Shown here: one piece after another, positions 42,354 to 50,782 of the stretch
Layout: each line of letters starts with the position of its first letter
Numbering within the stretch: the stretch's first letter is position 1
Assembly: GCF_005233845.1 (NCBI RefSeq)
Contig: NZ_SZQL01000015.1
Coordinates: 98,068 to 162,067, forward strand
Direction of reading: 5' to 3'
Length of the DNA stretch: 64,000 nt
DNA from: Ilyomonas limi
GTDB taxonomy: Bacteria; Bacteroidota; Bacteroidia; Chitinophagales; Chitinophagaceae
The notes under the pieces: generated by a model
The model's input: the letters and a program-made list of their open reading frames with translations, nothing else
Database searches by the model: none
What the model was told of the DNA's origin: nothing
Position numbers and translations under genes: made by a program

Positions 42354-42387
42354 CTTTCTTGAATCTTGCTCCTTGTGCCTTGAACCT
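42354..42387 (-). repeat. CAAGGCACAAGGAGCAAG-type repeat after gnd
   Basis: On the minus strand this short block reads AAGGTTCAAGGCACAAGGAG then CAAGATTCAAGAAAG, related in composition and wording to the blocks inside prmC and upstream of gnd. It touches the gnd stop codon. Confidence 0.6.
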
Positions 42388-42388
42388 T

Positions 42389-43840
42389 TTACACACTTTT
42401 TTCTTCTTTGCTTATCCAGCCGGTATGAAATACGCCCGGCATGTCTATACGCTGATACGTGTGTGCACCAAAATAATCACGTTGTGCCTGTATGAGGTTG
42501 GTAGGCATATTTTCGGTAGTATAAGCATCAAAGTAAGCCAGTGCACTCGTCAATCCGCCAAGGGCAATGTTAGTATCAATAGCTTCTTTTATAACTGTGC
42601 GAATACTGTCTTCTTTGCTTTTTATAATATCTGCAATACCCTTATCCAATAAAATATTGGGCAGCTCATTATCATTTTCTTTAAATGCTTTGTAAAAGTC
42701 GTTTAACAATTTGGAGCGGATAATACAGCCACCGCGCCAGATTTTCACTACATCATGCAGTGGTATATCCATACCCAATTGCTTGGATGCCTGGTACAGC
42801 ATTGCCAGGCCTTGCGCATAGCAGATAATAAAGCCAAAGTATAAAGCATCTTCCAACTGATTGATAAAAGTGTCTTTATCTAGTGATACTTTCTTTATCT
42901 CATTTTTATACAATTTAGCAGCCTCTACACGCTCGTCTTTATAGCCGGAAATGGTGCGGAAAGAAACAGCCGTATCTATAGTGGGCACGGCAACAGGCAA
43001 GTCCATCGCGTCCTGTGAAGTCCACTTGCCAGTGCCTTTACTGCCGGCCTTATCCAGTATTAAATCTATAAGCCGTACGTTGTTGTCTTCTTTCTGATCA
43101 TCTTTTTGTACAAAAATATCTTCAGTAATATCTATGAGATACGATTGCAATTCGCCGCCATTCCAACGCCCAAATATATCGTGCAGTTCATCATTATTCA
43201 GTCCAAGTCCGCGCTTCATCAAATCATACACTTCACTTATCAGTTGCATCATGGCGTATTCAATACCATTGTGTACCATTTTTACATAATGTCCTGCCGC
43301 ATCTTTGCCCATATAAGCAGTGCAAGGCTCGCCATCCACTTTAGCGGCTACGGCTTCCAGTATCGGTTTTACCTGGTTGTATGCTTCCATATTGCCGCCG
43401 GGCATCATGCTGGGGCCGGTACGGGCACCATGCTCACCACCCGAGATGCCCATGCCCATAAAATGAATGCCTTTGGGCTTAAGGTATGTAACACGCCTGA
43501 GTGTATCGGTATAATGCGAGTTACCGCCATCTATTACCACATCGCCTTGTTCTATCAGCGGAAGTAAGCTTTCTATTACACTATCCACCGCTTTGCCGGC
43601 GGGTACCAGCATCATCATTTTGCGCGGTTTTTTAAGGCTTCGTACCATTTCTTCCAGCGTGCTTACGCCCTTTATCACTTCGCTCACATCTGAAGAAGCC
43701 GCTTCGAGTGCCTGCCCTTTTTGTACATCTTTATCAAATCCAATAACAGCAAACTGATGCCCTGCCATATTCAGCAGCAGGTTGCTGCCCATTACACCAA
43801 GACCAATCATTCCAAAATCGTACTGGATGTTTTGTCCCAT
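42389..43840 (-). CDS. gnd: 6-phosphogluconate dehydrogenase (decarboxylating)
   Basis: Gnd oxidises and decarboxylates 6-phosphogluconate to ribulose 5-phosphate. The 483-residue product has the NADP motif GLGVMGSN (13-20), DGGNSHYTDT, the active-site lysine region KMVHNGIEYAMMQ and the C-terminal substrate segment YFGAHTYQRID. It is full length. It is the first gene of the minus-strand pentose-phosphate cluster and has a -7 box 26 bp upstream. Confidence 0.97.
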   Translation of the reverse strand: MGQNIQYDFGMIGLGVMGSNLLLNMAGHQFAVIGFDKDVQKGQALEAASSDVSEVIKGVSTLEEMVRSLKKPRKMMMLVPAGKAVDSVIESLLPLIEQGDVVIDGGNSHYTDTLRRVTYLKPKGIHFMGMGISGGEHGARTGPSMMPGGNMEAYNQVKPILEAVAAKVDGEPCTAYMGKDAAGHYVKMVHNGIEYAMMQLISEVYDLMKRGLGLNNDELHDIFGRWNGGELQSYLIDITEDIFVQKDDQKEDNNVRLIDLILDKAGSKGTGKWTSQDAMDLPVAVPTIDTAVSFRTISGYKDERVEAAKLYKNEIKKVSLDKDTFINQLEDALYFGFIICYAQGLAMLYQASKQLGMDIPLHDVVKIWRGGCIIRSKLLNDFYKAFKENDNELPNILLDKGIADIIKSKEDSIRTVIKEAIDTNIALGGLTSALAYFDAYTTENMPTNLIQAQRDYFGAHTYQRIDMPGVFHTGWISKEEKSV

Positions 43841-43861
43841 AGTTGGTTAAGTTTATTTTAA

Positions 43862-43950
43862 GATAGCAAAGATAGAAGAAACACGAAACAAGGAGTAAGC
43901 TAATAAGAAACAAGATACAAGGAAGGGAGAAACAATATACAAGATATAAG
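43862..43950 (+). repeat. ACAAGATACAAGG-type low-complexity repeat upstream of gnd
   Basis: Words such as GAAACAAGGAG, GAAACAAGATACAAGGAAG and ACAATATACAAGATATAAG follow each other. The 13-mer AACAAGATACAAG is shared with the in-frame block in prmC. Confidence 0.7.
43867..43874 (-). promoter_or_regulatory. -7 box (TATCTTTG) for gnd
   Basis: On the minus strand TATCTTTG fits TAnnTTTG and lies 26 bp before the gnd start. No clear -33 element is seen. Confidence 0.45.
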
Positions 43951-44190
43951 AGAACCAGTCACTGAGATAAAATAACACGGAATAAGGGTAGTGTTTTTAA
44001 ATATAGGATAATAAGTAATGTATAATAAAATTTTATAACCTTCCGTACTGCACGTGTATTCATGCACCAGAATAGCAACAAATGAAACAGTAATGGGGCG
44101 AGAAGACTTGCGACAATAGATGCAAAAATAAAATAATAACTATTTATAGTAAAAACGTATCGGCAAATGCGTTATTTGTTTTAATAGTAA

Positions 44191-44541
44191 TTACGCTGTT
44201 TTAACCGGATATTTTTTTAATATCAAATTTAAAAACATTACTATCCAAAAAGTAATAAGAAAAGAAAAACCCTGCGAAAAATAGCTGGCAGGCAACTTTA
44301 CATTAAACCGAAACAGGAGTGTTGCAGGTGTTGTAAAACTTAATATCAGCAGTACTATGCAAACTATTACAAACAAACCAAACACTATTTTCAGCAATCT
44401 TTGTTTGTATAACGGCGGTGTGTTTGCATTGGAAGTATAAGCCGATGTTACTTGTTGCATTACCTGACTGGTAAAACCTGCAGAAGGATGTTGCACCGCC
44501 CATTTCGTCAATAATTCTTTCAGTTGTTTATCTTCCTGCAT
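44191..44541 (-). CDS. Small membrane protein encoded with the ECF sigma factor, possible anti-sigma or accessory protein
   Basis: The 116-residue product has a soluble N-terminal part of about 45 residues (QLKELLTKWAVQHPSAGFTS) and two membrane helices (about 50-70 and 88-108). It begins only 5 bp after the sigma-factor stop codon, so the two are in one operon. Position and topology (cytoplasmic N-terminus, membrane C-terminus) are those of many anti-sigma factors, but no zinc-binding HxxxCxxC motif or other named anti-sigma domain is visible. The role is inference. Confidence 0.65.
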   Translation of the reverse strand: MQEDKQLKELLTKWAVQHPSAGFTSQVMQQVTSAYTSNANTPPLYKQRLLKIVFGLFVIVCIVLLILSFTTPATLLFRFNVKLPASYFSQGFSFLITFWIVMFLNLILKKYPVKTA

Positions 44542-44546
44542 ACACT

Positions 44547-45116
44547 TTATTTTAAATCATTTAATTCTGTTTTCAACAACTCATCCAGCTTTGTATACAA
44601 CCGTTTTCTGCCACGGTGCAACAGCACTTTGATGTTTGCAATTGTTATGCCCGTTAGCTCGCTGATTTCATTGACCGATAATTCGTTTAAATAGTACATA
44701 GTGATACAAATGCGTTCATTATCGGGCAAAACATTTACTGCTTTTTGTACAAATTGCTTCATGTCTGCTCTTTCATATTGCAGTAAAGAATAAACATCTG
44801 CAGATTCTTCTTCCGTTAGCGCTGCTGTAATATCGGCAGTTATAAGTTTACGCAGCTTCTTTTTATTTAAAGCGGTATTCACCACAATACGATACAACCA
44901 TGTAGCAAACTTCGATTGTTCTTTATAAGAACGCAGCGAAGTAAACGCTTTTATAAAAACATCCTGCGCTATTTCTTCCGCATCTTCCCTGTTGATAATA
45001 ATATTATATGCCAATGTGAATACCATACTGCTATACCTGTTTACCAATTCGCTGTAAGCAGGTATGTCTCCTGCCAGCACTTTATGGATGATTATCTCGT
45101 CGGTTGTATGATTCAC
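44547..45116 (-). CDS. ECF-type RNA polymerase sigma factor
   Basis: The 189-residue product has the two conserved sigma regions of the extracytoplasmic-function group. Region 2 carries YNIIINREDAEEIAQDVFIK (37-56) and FATWLYRIVVN (70-80). Region 4 (about 120-180) carries LPDNERICITMYYLNELSVN and the HTH VNEISELTGITIANIKVLLH. Regions 1.1, 1.2 and 3 are missing, as in all ECF factors. Its own promoter region and that of the divergent DUF6249 gene share the pattern TGTAACC-N14-GTTGTC, which suggests autoregulation. A small membrane partner follows it. Confidence 0.94.
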   Translation of the reverse strand: MNHTTDEIIIHKVLAGDIPAYSELVNRYSSMVFTLAYNIIINREDAEEIAQDVFIKAFTSLRSYKEQSKFATWLYRIVVNTALNKKKLRKLITADITAALTEEESADVYSLLQYERADMKQFVQKAVNVLPDNERICITMYYLNELSVNEISELTGITIANIKVLLHRGRKRLYTKLDELLKTELNDLK

Positions 45117-45126
45117 TTGCTATTTA

Positions 45127-45153
45127 GACAACGATAGCGTTGCTGTGGTTACA
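45127..45153 (-). promoter_or_regulatory. Predicted ECF-type promoter of the sigma-factor gene
   Basis: Minus strand: TGTAACC (45153-45147), 14 bp, GTTGTC (45132-45127) followed by TAAATA. The sigma-factor ATG is 10 bp further on. The same boxes and spacing occur on the other strand for the DUF6249 gene. Confidence 0.6.
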
Positions 45154-45180
45154 AAATAAAAGTATCCTTTTTTGTAACCA
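45146..45180. repeat. Inverted repeat formed by the two -35-like boxes
   Basis: TGGTTACAAAA (45146-45156) is mirrored by TTTTGTAACCA (45170-45180) with a 13-bp spacer. It centres the two divergent promoters and could also be an operator. Confidence 0.8.
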
Positions 45181-45199
45181 TTTTTTATATTCTGTTGTC
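45173..45199 (+). promoter_or_regulatory. Predicted ECF-type promoter of the DUF6249 gene
   Basis: Plus strand: TGTAACC (45173-45179), 14 bp, GTTGTC (45194-45199) followed by AAAATG. The DUF6249 start is 20 bp downstream. Confidence 0.6.
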
Positions 45200-45219
45200 A
45201 AAATGTAAAAACATATAAC

Positions 45220-45543
45220 ATGCATACACAATCCCTTAGTTCCGCTTTCTTTTTACTGCTTATTGTATTGATACTGCTAACCATCTTTGGCATTATGTAC
45301 CTCTACATTACTTCTAAAAGTAAAGAACGGCTGGCATTAATTGAAAAAGGCATGGACCCTAACCTCGCAAATAGTGACTTTTGGGTACAAATAGGTATTA
45401 TTGGTGGTGGTGCAGCATTTGGATTGATAGCAGGCGATAAAATACCTGGCGGATATGGTCCTTTGGTAGCTATATTCTTTGCGGGTGCTGGTTTAATTGT
45501 TTATAATATCATTGCTAAAAGTAAAGCCAGACGAAATAAGTAA
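45220..45543 (+). CDS. DUF6249-type small membrane protein
   Basis: The 107-residue protein has an N-terminal membrane helix (about 8-31), a cytoplasmic-type stretch with the motif KERLALIEKGMDPNL that marks this family, and a second hydrophobic hairpin (about 53-98). A basic tail ends it (KSKARRNK). The function of DUF6249 is unknown. In this phylum such genes often lie beside ECF sigma factors. Here it shares a symmetrical promoter region with one, so it is probably a member of that regulon and may take part in membrane-stress sensing or response. Confidence 0.8.
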   Translation: MHTQSLSSAFFLLLIVLILLTIFGIMYLYITSKSKERLALIEKGMDPNLANSDFWVQIGIIGGGAAFGLIAGDKIPGGYGPLVAIFFAGAGLIVYNIIAKSKARRNK

Positions 45544-45657
45544 CATCTGGCTTTATCCTTTATAAGATACAACTGTATCTTATTCAATCCGGATAACCTC
45601 TCAATCAACGCATCTGTATACTAACTTAAAGCTCAGTTGTCTGATCAACATTACCAC

Positions 45658-47985
45658 CTACTCCACAATCCGCAGCTTCGCATAATTAAGCATAATTTTC
45701 TTTTCACCATTATGCTCAAACTTTACAGTAGCTACCGGGTTGTGCGCACTGCCTTCTATCTTTATCACTTCGCCAAAGCCAAACTTCTGGTGCTCTACTT
45801 TTTGCCCCGGCTGCAAGCCGCTGGTATCGCTCGGCGCAAAATCGGGCGATGGAATATGATTGATTGTTTGCTGCTTGGGAGCAACTGGCATGTAGGATGG
45901 TTTGCTGCCTTCGGACTTGCGCTCCGGTGCTGGTCCCATGCCGCGGTGCATGCGTTGAAATGCACTTCCCATATTATTTAGTCCACTGCTGTTGCGTGCG
46001 CCACCACCGGCAAAAGTGCGGTCTAAGAAAGACTCGGGCAGTTCATCCAAAAAGCGACTGGGCTCGTTTTGTACCAGATTGCCAAAGCGGTAGCGACTGT
46101 TGGCGTAGGTTAAAAAAAGGCGCTCTTTAGCACGCGTAACTGCCACATAAAATAATCTTCGTTCTTCTTCCAACTCTTCACGCGTATTAATGCTCATCGC
46201 ACTGGGAAAAAGTGTTTCTTCTATACCGCCAACAAACACACAACCAAACTCCAATCCTTTAGCCGCATGAATCGTCATCAGTTTTACCACATCTGCATTT
46301 TCTTTATCGTCATCTGCATCAGTAAGCAATGTAATTTGTTGCAGGTAAGCGCCCAGCCCTTTATCACCTACTTCGCCTTCTTCATTAGCAGGGCTTTCGG
46401 TCCATTCTTTAATAGAGTTGAGCAACTCCTGGATGTTTTCATATCGTGCTAATCCTTCTGTGGTTTTATCGTTGAATAATTCTTTTACAATACCGGTATG
46501 TTTTCCAATTTGCTGGGCTACGCTATAAGCATCATTATTTTGCAATAGGCTTCGGAAATACTTAATCATCGTTATGAAATTCTGTATCACTTCGAGCGTG
46601 CCTCCCTTAATGCCAAACGCCGGTGCCTGCTCCAGTGCATCAAACATGCTGATGTTGTTTTCATTAGCATAAATAACTGTTTTCTCAATGGTTGTTTTAC
46701 CAATACCGCGCACCGGATAGTTAATAATACGCTTTAATGCTTCTTCATCTTTAGTATTTACAATCACTCGCAGGTAAGCCAGAAAATCTTTAATTTCTTT
46801 TCTCTGGTAAAAAGAAATACCACCATAAATACGGTACGGAATACCCATTTTTCGCAGGCTTTCTTCAAAGGCGCGGCTTTGTGCATTGGTGCGATAGAGA
46901 ATGGCAAAATCAGCGTTGCGGTAATGATTGCGTAGCCGTTGTTCCTGAATACTGTCGGCTACAAATTTACCTTCATCATTATCGGTCATGGTGCGCACAA
47001 GCTTTATCTTTTCGCCTTCTTTATTATCGGTCCACAGTACTTTTGGTATCTGCCCTTTATTGTTTTTGATAACCTCATTTGCTACATTCAAAATACTTTG
47101 ACTGCTGCGATAATTTTGCTCCAGTTTTACCACTTTTACATCATCATAATCCTTCTGGAACTGTAAAATATTTTCTATCGTTGCACCACGAAAACTGTAA
47201 ATACTTTGTGCATCATCGCCCACCACACAAATGTTCTCGTGCACGGCAGCCAGCAGTTTGCTTATTTGATATTGCACCGGATTGGTATCCTGGTATTCAT
47301 CTATCAATATGTATTTAAACTTATGCTGGTATTTGTGCAACACTTCGGGAATGGTGCTGAGCAACTCATACATCTTCAGCAATAAATCATCAAAATCCAT
47401 CGCGCCATTTTTGAAACATCGCGCTGCGTATGCTTTGTATATCATGCCAATAGCAGGACGGTTGGTACGTGCATCTTCCTGCTGCAAATAGTAATCGGTG
47501 GCATATTCTGCCGGACCAACCAGTGCATTTTTAGCAGCCGAAATCCGGTTGTGCACAACATTAGGCTTATAGTGTTTATCATCTAAATTCAACTCATTAA
47601 TCACCGTCTTCAACACCGAGCGGCTATCGTCGGTATCATAAATGGTAAAGCTGCGCGGATAACCGATTTTTTCTGCCTCACTGCGCAATATGCGCGCAAA
47701 CACACTGTGAAAAGTGCCGACATATAAATTGCGTGCTTCGTTACTGCCCAACATGCGCCCGATGCGTTCCTTCATTTCGGCAGCAGCCTTATTGGTAAAA
47801 GTGAGTGCGAGTATATTAAAAGCATCTACGTTGTGCTTGCCCATCAGCCAGGCAATGCGTGTAGTAAGCACTTTGGTTTTGCCGCTGCCTGCACCGGCAA
47901 CAATCATCAGCGGGCCGTTTACATGTGTTACCGCTTCGCGTTGTGGCTCATTCAATCCCTTCAGTAAATCTTCAATGTTTTGCAT
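45658..47985 (-). CDS. pcrA: UvrD/PcrA-family superfamily I DNA helicase
   Basis: This 3'-5' helicase takes part in nucleotide excision repair and clears stalled replication forks. The 775-residue product has motif Q near the start (LNEPQREAV), Walker A GAGSGKT (31-37), motif II in LIDEYQDTNPVQY, motif III VVGDDAQSIYSFRGA, QNYRSS (motif IV), and the late motifs MTIHAAKGLEF and VAVTRAKERLFL. A C-terminal Tudor-like extension (VEHQKFGFGEVIKIEG) is as in PcrA. It stands alone, with long gaps upstream. Confidence 0.95.
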   Translation of the reverse strand: MQNIEDLLKGLNEPQREAVTHVNGPLMIVAGAGSGKTKVLTTRIAWLMGKHNVDAFNILALTFTNKAAAEMKERIGRMLGSNEARNLYVGTFHSVFARILRSEAEKIGYPRSFTIYDTDDSRSVLKTVINELNLDDKHYKPNVVHNRISAAKNALVGPAEYATDYYLQQEDARTNRPAIGMIYKAYAARCFKNGAMDFDDLLLKMYELLSTIPEVLHKYQHKFKYILIDEYQDTNPVQYQISKLLAAVHENICVVGDDAQSIYSFRGATIENILQFQKDYDDVKVVKLEQNYRSSQSILNVANEVIKNNKGQIPKVLWTDNKEGEKIKLVRTMTDNDEGKFVADSIQEQRLRNHYRNADFAILYRTNAQSRAFEESLRKMGIPYRIYGGISFYQRKEIKDFLAYLRVIVNTKDEEALKRIINYPVRGIGKTTIEKTVIYANENNISMFDALEQAPAFGIKGGTLEVIQNFITMIKYFRSLLQNNDAYSVAQQIGKHTGIVKELFNDKTTEGLARYENIQELLNSIKEWTESPANEEGEVGDKGLGAYLQQITLLTDADDDKENADVVKLMTIHAAKGLEFGCVFVGGIEETLFPSAMSINTREELEEERRLFYVAVTRAKERLFLTYANSRYRFGNLVQNEPSRFLDELPESFLDRTFAGGGARNSSGLNNMGSAFQRMHRGMGPAPERKSEGSKPSYMPVAPKQQTINHIPSPDFAPSDTSGLQPGQKVEHQKFGFGEVIKIEGSAHNPVATVKFEHNGEKKIMLNYAKLRIVE

Positions 47986-47992
47986 AAGAGAA

Positions 47993-48000
47993 CAAAGGTA
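47993..48000 (-). promoter_or_regulatory. Possible -7 box (TACCTTTG) for pcrA
   Basis: TACCTTTG on the minus strand fits TAnnTTTG but lies only 7 bp before the chosen start. The mRNA would be nearly leaderless, or translation starts further downstream. Confidence 0.35.
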
Positions 48001-48342
48001 AGGAGCGGGTTGGTGTGTTGAAAGGAATAGTACACATGGAGCAACAATTTTGCGGCTTTTTATACTTTAATAATGCACTTATTTTGATGCTAAATGGTGT
48101 AAGATTTGAAAACACCTTGCGGTGTTATATGCTTTTTTATGGGAGTGAGCTGCGGAATAAGTATTGAGCTACAGAGGCGTCGCACACTGCAACTGAAGAA
48201 TATGGATGGAGCTTTTATGCGAGTACGTTTTTTACCGCAGCGGAACAGGAGTTTATGCGCAGAGTTGCGCAGAGATTTATTCCATCAGTTTTATCAGCAG
48301 AATACCAGAAAACATCGTGATTCAATATTCCAGAAACAAAAA

Positions 48343-48364
48343 AGCCACTGTAGAAACAGCGGCC
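48343..48364 (-). terminator. Distal terminator downstream of pruA
   Basis: On the minus strand GGCCGCTG closes a TTTCTA loop with CAGTGGCT and runs into TTTTTTGTTT. It is a near copy of the terminator at 1997-2027, with the loop-closing A-T pair changed to G-C and the G-U pair kept. Confidence 0.75.
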
Positions 48365-48617
48365 GTGCTAACCTATGAAAAAACACCTAAAAATCATTTA
48401 CCTAACAAAAAATTAAACACAGTGTAAATGTAAGTTGCTCTTTTATTTCCCGACACTATATAAACTGATTATAAGGAGCATTTAAATGCTTTTCTATGCT
48501 GGTTTAATATTTGAATTCTGTTTGAAGGTTTTTTTAAGAACAATCCTGAAAAACCATTATACCAACCTGTTCTTTCAACTTTTTATTCCTTTATTGCTCT
48601 TATAAAAGCACACAACA

Positions 48618-48646
48618 AAAAAGCCCCAAATAGCTTGGAGCTTTTT
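48618..48646 (-). terminator. Proximal terminator of pruA
   Basis: On the minus strand a 12-bp stem AAAAAGCTCCAA/TTGGGGCTTTTT (one G-U pair) with a 5-nt loop lies about 23 bp after the pruA stop. Confidence 0.85.
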
Positions 48647-48668
48647 GTATAAAAAAGTAGAATAAGAA

Positions 48669-50300
48669 TTATGCTTCCTGCATAAAAGGATACTGATAAT
48701 TTACAGGCGGAACGAACGTTTCTTTAATAGACCTTGCACTTAACCAGCGATAGAGATTAAGCTGGCTGCCGGCTTTATCGTTGGTGCCACTGGCACGGGC
48801 ACCGCCAAATGGCTGTTGGCCAACCACTGCGCCAGTGGGTTTATCGTTGATGTAAAAGTTGCCTGCGGCATTGCGTAGTTTTTCAGTAGCCAGTGCAATT
48901 ACATTTCTGTCCTGCGCTATTACCGCACCGGTAAGCGCATACGGCGAAGTAGTATTTACCAGTTCTATTGTTTCTTCAAATTTTTCGGCATCATACACAT
49001 ATATAGAAAGCACTGGTCCAAATATTTCTTCGCACATACTTACATAGCGCGGGTCTTTGGTTTCAATTACGGTAGGCTCAATAAAATAACCTTTTGATTT
49101 GTCGTGGTTGCCGCCAGCGATAATCGTTACATCCGGATTGTTTTTAGCGGCATCAATGTATTTACTTATTTTATCAAAGCTGCGCTCATCTATTACTGCA
49201 TTAATAAAGTTGGTAAAATCTTCTACCGTACCCATTTTCATCGTTTTTATTTGCGCTACCAATCTCTCTTTAATAGCATCTGCAATATTGGATGGCAGGT
49301 AAGCCCGCGAGGCAGCCGAACATTTTTGCCCCTGAAACTCAAAGGCACCACGCGCCAGCGCCGTAGCAGCTACGTCCACATCGGCACTTTTATGAATGAG
49401 CACAAAGTCCTTACCACCGGTTTCACCTACTATGCGCGGGTAACTTTTGTACTTACCGGTGTCTTCACCAATCGTCTTCCACATTTTATTAAATACACCC
49501 GTTGAACCAGTGAAATGTATGCCCGCAAAGTCAGGATGACTAAAGCAAATGTCGCCCATTATTGGTCCATCTACATAAATAAGGTTGATAACGCCGGCAG
49601 GTAAACCCGCTTCTATCAAAATGCGCATGAACATTTGCGCGCTAAAGATTTGTGTATGCGCCGGCTTCCATATAACGGTGTTGCCGCACATAGCGGGGGC
49701 TGTAGGCAAATTGCCGCCAATAGCCGCAAAATTGAACGGCGTAACAGCAAGTACAAACCCTTCCAGCGGCCGCCACTCGGTGCGGTTGTGCACGCCAGGT
49801 GCGTTGAGTGGTTGCTGCTTGTATATCTCACTTAAAAAATGCACATTAAAACGCAGAAAATCCGCCAGTTCGCATACACTGTCAATCTCTGCCTGATATA
49901 TATTTTTGCTTTGTCCCAGCATGGTAGTGCCATTCATATAAGCGCGGTATTTGCCACTTATCAAATCGGCAGCTTTCAAAAAAATATGCGCCCGTTCTTC
50001 CCAGGGCATATTTGCCCAGGCTTCCTTTGCCTGCATGGCAGCTTCTATAGCCGCGTGTACATGTTCCGCCGTTCCTTCGTGAAAATAACCAAGCGTATGC
50101 TGTATTTCGTGTGGTGGGTGAATGGCAATTTTTTTGCCGGTTCTTACTTCTTCGCCGCCAATATACATGGGTATGTCTGCTTCCTGTGCTTTCAATGCTG
50201 CCAATGCTTTTTTAATTTCCGTTTTTTCGGGTGAGCCGGGAGCATATTGCAACACTGGTTCATTAGCTGGCATTGGATAATTGAAATATCCTAAGTTCAT
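48669..50300 (-). CDS. pruA: L-glutamate gamma-semialdehyde (1-pyrroline-5-carboxylate) dehydrogenase
   Basis: PruA oxidises glutamate semialdehyde to glutamate with NAD, the last step of proline breakdown. The 543-residue product is an aldehyde-dehydrogenase-superfamily enzyme with the general base in GETGGKD (292-298, E293), the catalytic cysteine C327 in GQKCSAASRAY, and the family-specific N-terminal stretch PYIGGEEV-like (MYIGGEEV, 45-52). The C-terminus KAGSQLNLYRWLSARSIKE is typical of P5C dehydrogenases, which are longer than most aldehyde dehydrogenases. No proline dehydrogenase gene is adjacent. Confidence 0.95.
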   Translation of the reverse strand: MNLGYFNYPMPANEPVLQYAPGSPEKTEIKKALAALKAQEADIPMYIGGEEVRTGKKIAIHPPHEIQHTLGYFHEGTAEHVHAAIEAAMQAKEAWANMPWEERAHIFLKAADLISGKYRAYMNGTTMLGQSKNIYQAEIDSVCELADFLRFNVHFLSEIYKQQPLNAPGVHNRTEWRPLEGFVLAVTPFNFAAIGGNLPTAPAMCGNTVIWKPAHTQIFSAQMFMRILIEAGLPAGVINLIYVDGPIMGDICFSHPDFAGIHFTGSTGVFNKMWKTIGEDTGKYKSYPRIVGETGGKDFVLIHKSADVDVAATALARGAFEFQGQKCSAASRAYLPSNIADAIKERLVAQIKTMKMGTVEDFTNFINAVIDERSFDKISKYIDAAKNNPDVTIIAGGNHDKSKGYFIEPTVIETKDPRYVSMCEEIFGPVLSIYVYDAEKFEETIELVNTTSPYALTGAVIAQDRNVIALATEKLRNAAGNFYINDKPTGAVVGQQPFGGARASGTNDKAGSQLNLYRWLSARSIKETFVPPVNYQYPFMQEA

Positions 50301-50322
50301 TATTATTTACATTTAATAACTG

Positions 50323-50330
50323 CAAAAGTA
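50323..50330 (-). promoter_or_regulatory. -7 box (TACTTTTG) for pruA
   Basis: TACTTTTG on the minus strand fits TAnnTTTG and lies 22 bp before the pruA start. Confidence 0.5.
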
Positions 50331-50728
50331 GTTGTATAATAATGATTAAGAAAGCTGCTTTTTATTACGGCTGAAAAGCAATACCTTATTTAAACAGGCT
50401 CTTGTTAAGCTGTATGCCAGCGGATAATACCAATAAAATACAGTTTAGATATATTTGAATATCCTAATAATACCTGCAATTTGGGGTATAATACCATTTT
50501 TTAAATTAAGTTGTGTGGATTAATAAGAGTATGCAACAAATTTATCTCTACTGATTAACCGGACTATCTACCTTGAAATGGTATAAAATGCAAGAAAAAA
50601 GGATTTGCAACAAGGCGAGCCAAGAGGCAAATTAAGGGTTGTACGCTCTTAAAACAGGCTTACGATGCTGCAAAACTTATCATCATTCAAGCCGGGCTTA
50701 CTATAAAAATAAACAAGCTATAAAACAA

Positions 50729-50764
50729 AAAAGCTGTTGAAAATATCTCATTTCAACAGCTTTT
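50729..50764 (-). terminator. Terminator of the oxidoreductase-cytochrome-DUF1080 cluster
   Basis: A perfect 14-bp stem AAAAGCTGTTGAAA/TTTCAACAGCTTTT with an 8-nt loop lies about 20 bp after the DUF1080 stop codon and is followed on the minus strand by a T-run. Confidence 0.88.
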
Positions 50765-50782
50765 ATTCAACCAAAACAATTA

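Larger units (their letters stand above)
43841..44190. other. Gap between gnd and the sigma-factor partner gene
   Basis: The left part (43862-43950) is a purine-rich low-complexity repeat that includes the likely gnd -7 box. The rest is AT-rich with no gene. Confidence 0.5.
47986..48668. other. Gap between pcrA and pruA
   Basis: Two minus-strand terminators for pruA (48343-48364 and 48618-48646) occupy the right half. Words such as CGCAGAGTTGCGCAGAG near 48260 are of the Bacteroidota intergenic-repeat style. A 90-codon frame at 48106-48378 overlaps the distal terminator and looks like chance. Confidence 0.5.
50301..50782. other. Gap between pruA and the DUF1080 lipoprotein gene
   Basis: It holds the pruA -7 box at the left end and the terminator of the next operon at the right end. 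Nothing else is recognised in the middle. Confidence 0.5.

Noticed and set aside
48106..48378. 90-codon frame between pcrA and pruA
   Set aside because: It runs through repeat-like words and into a terminator for pruA, has no ribosome site and matches nothing I know.
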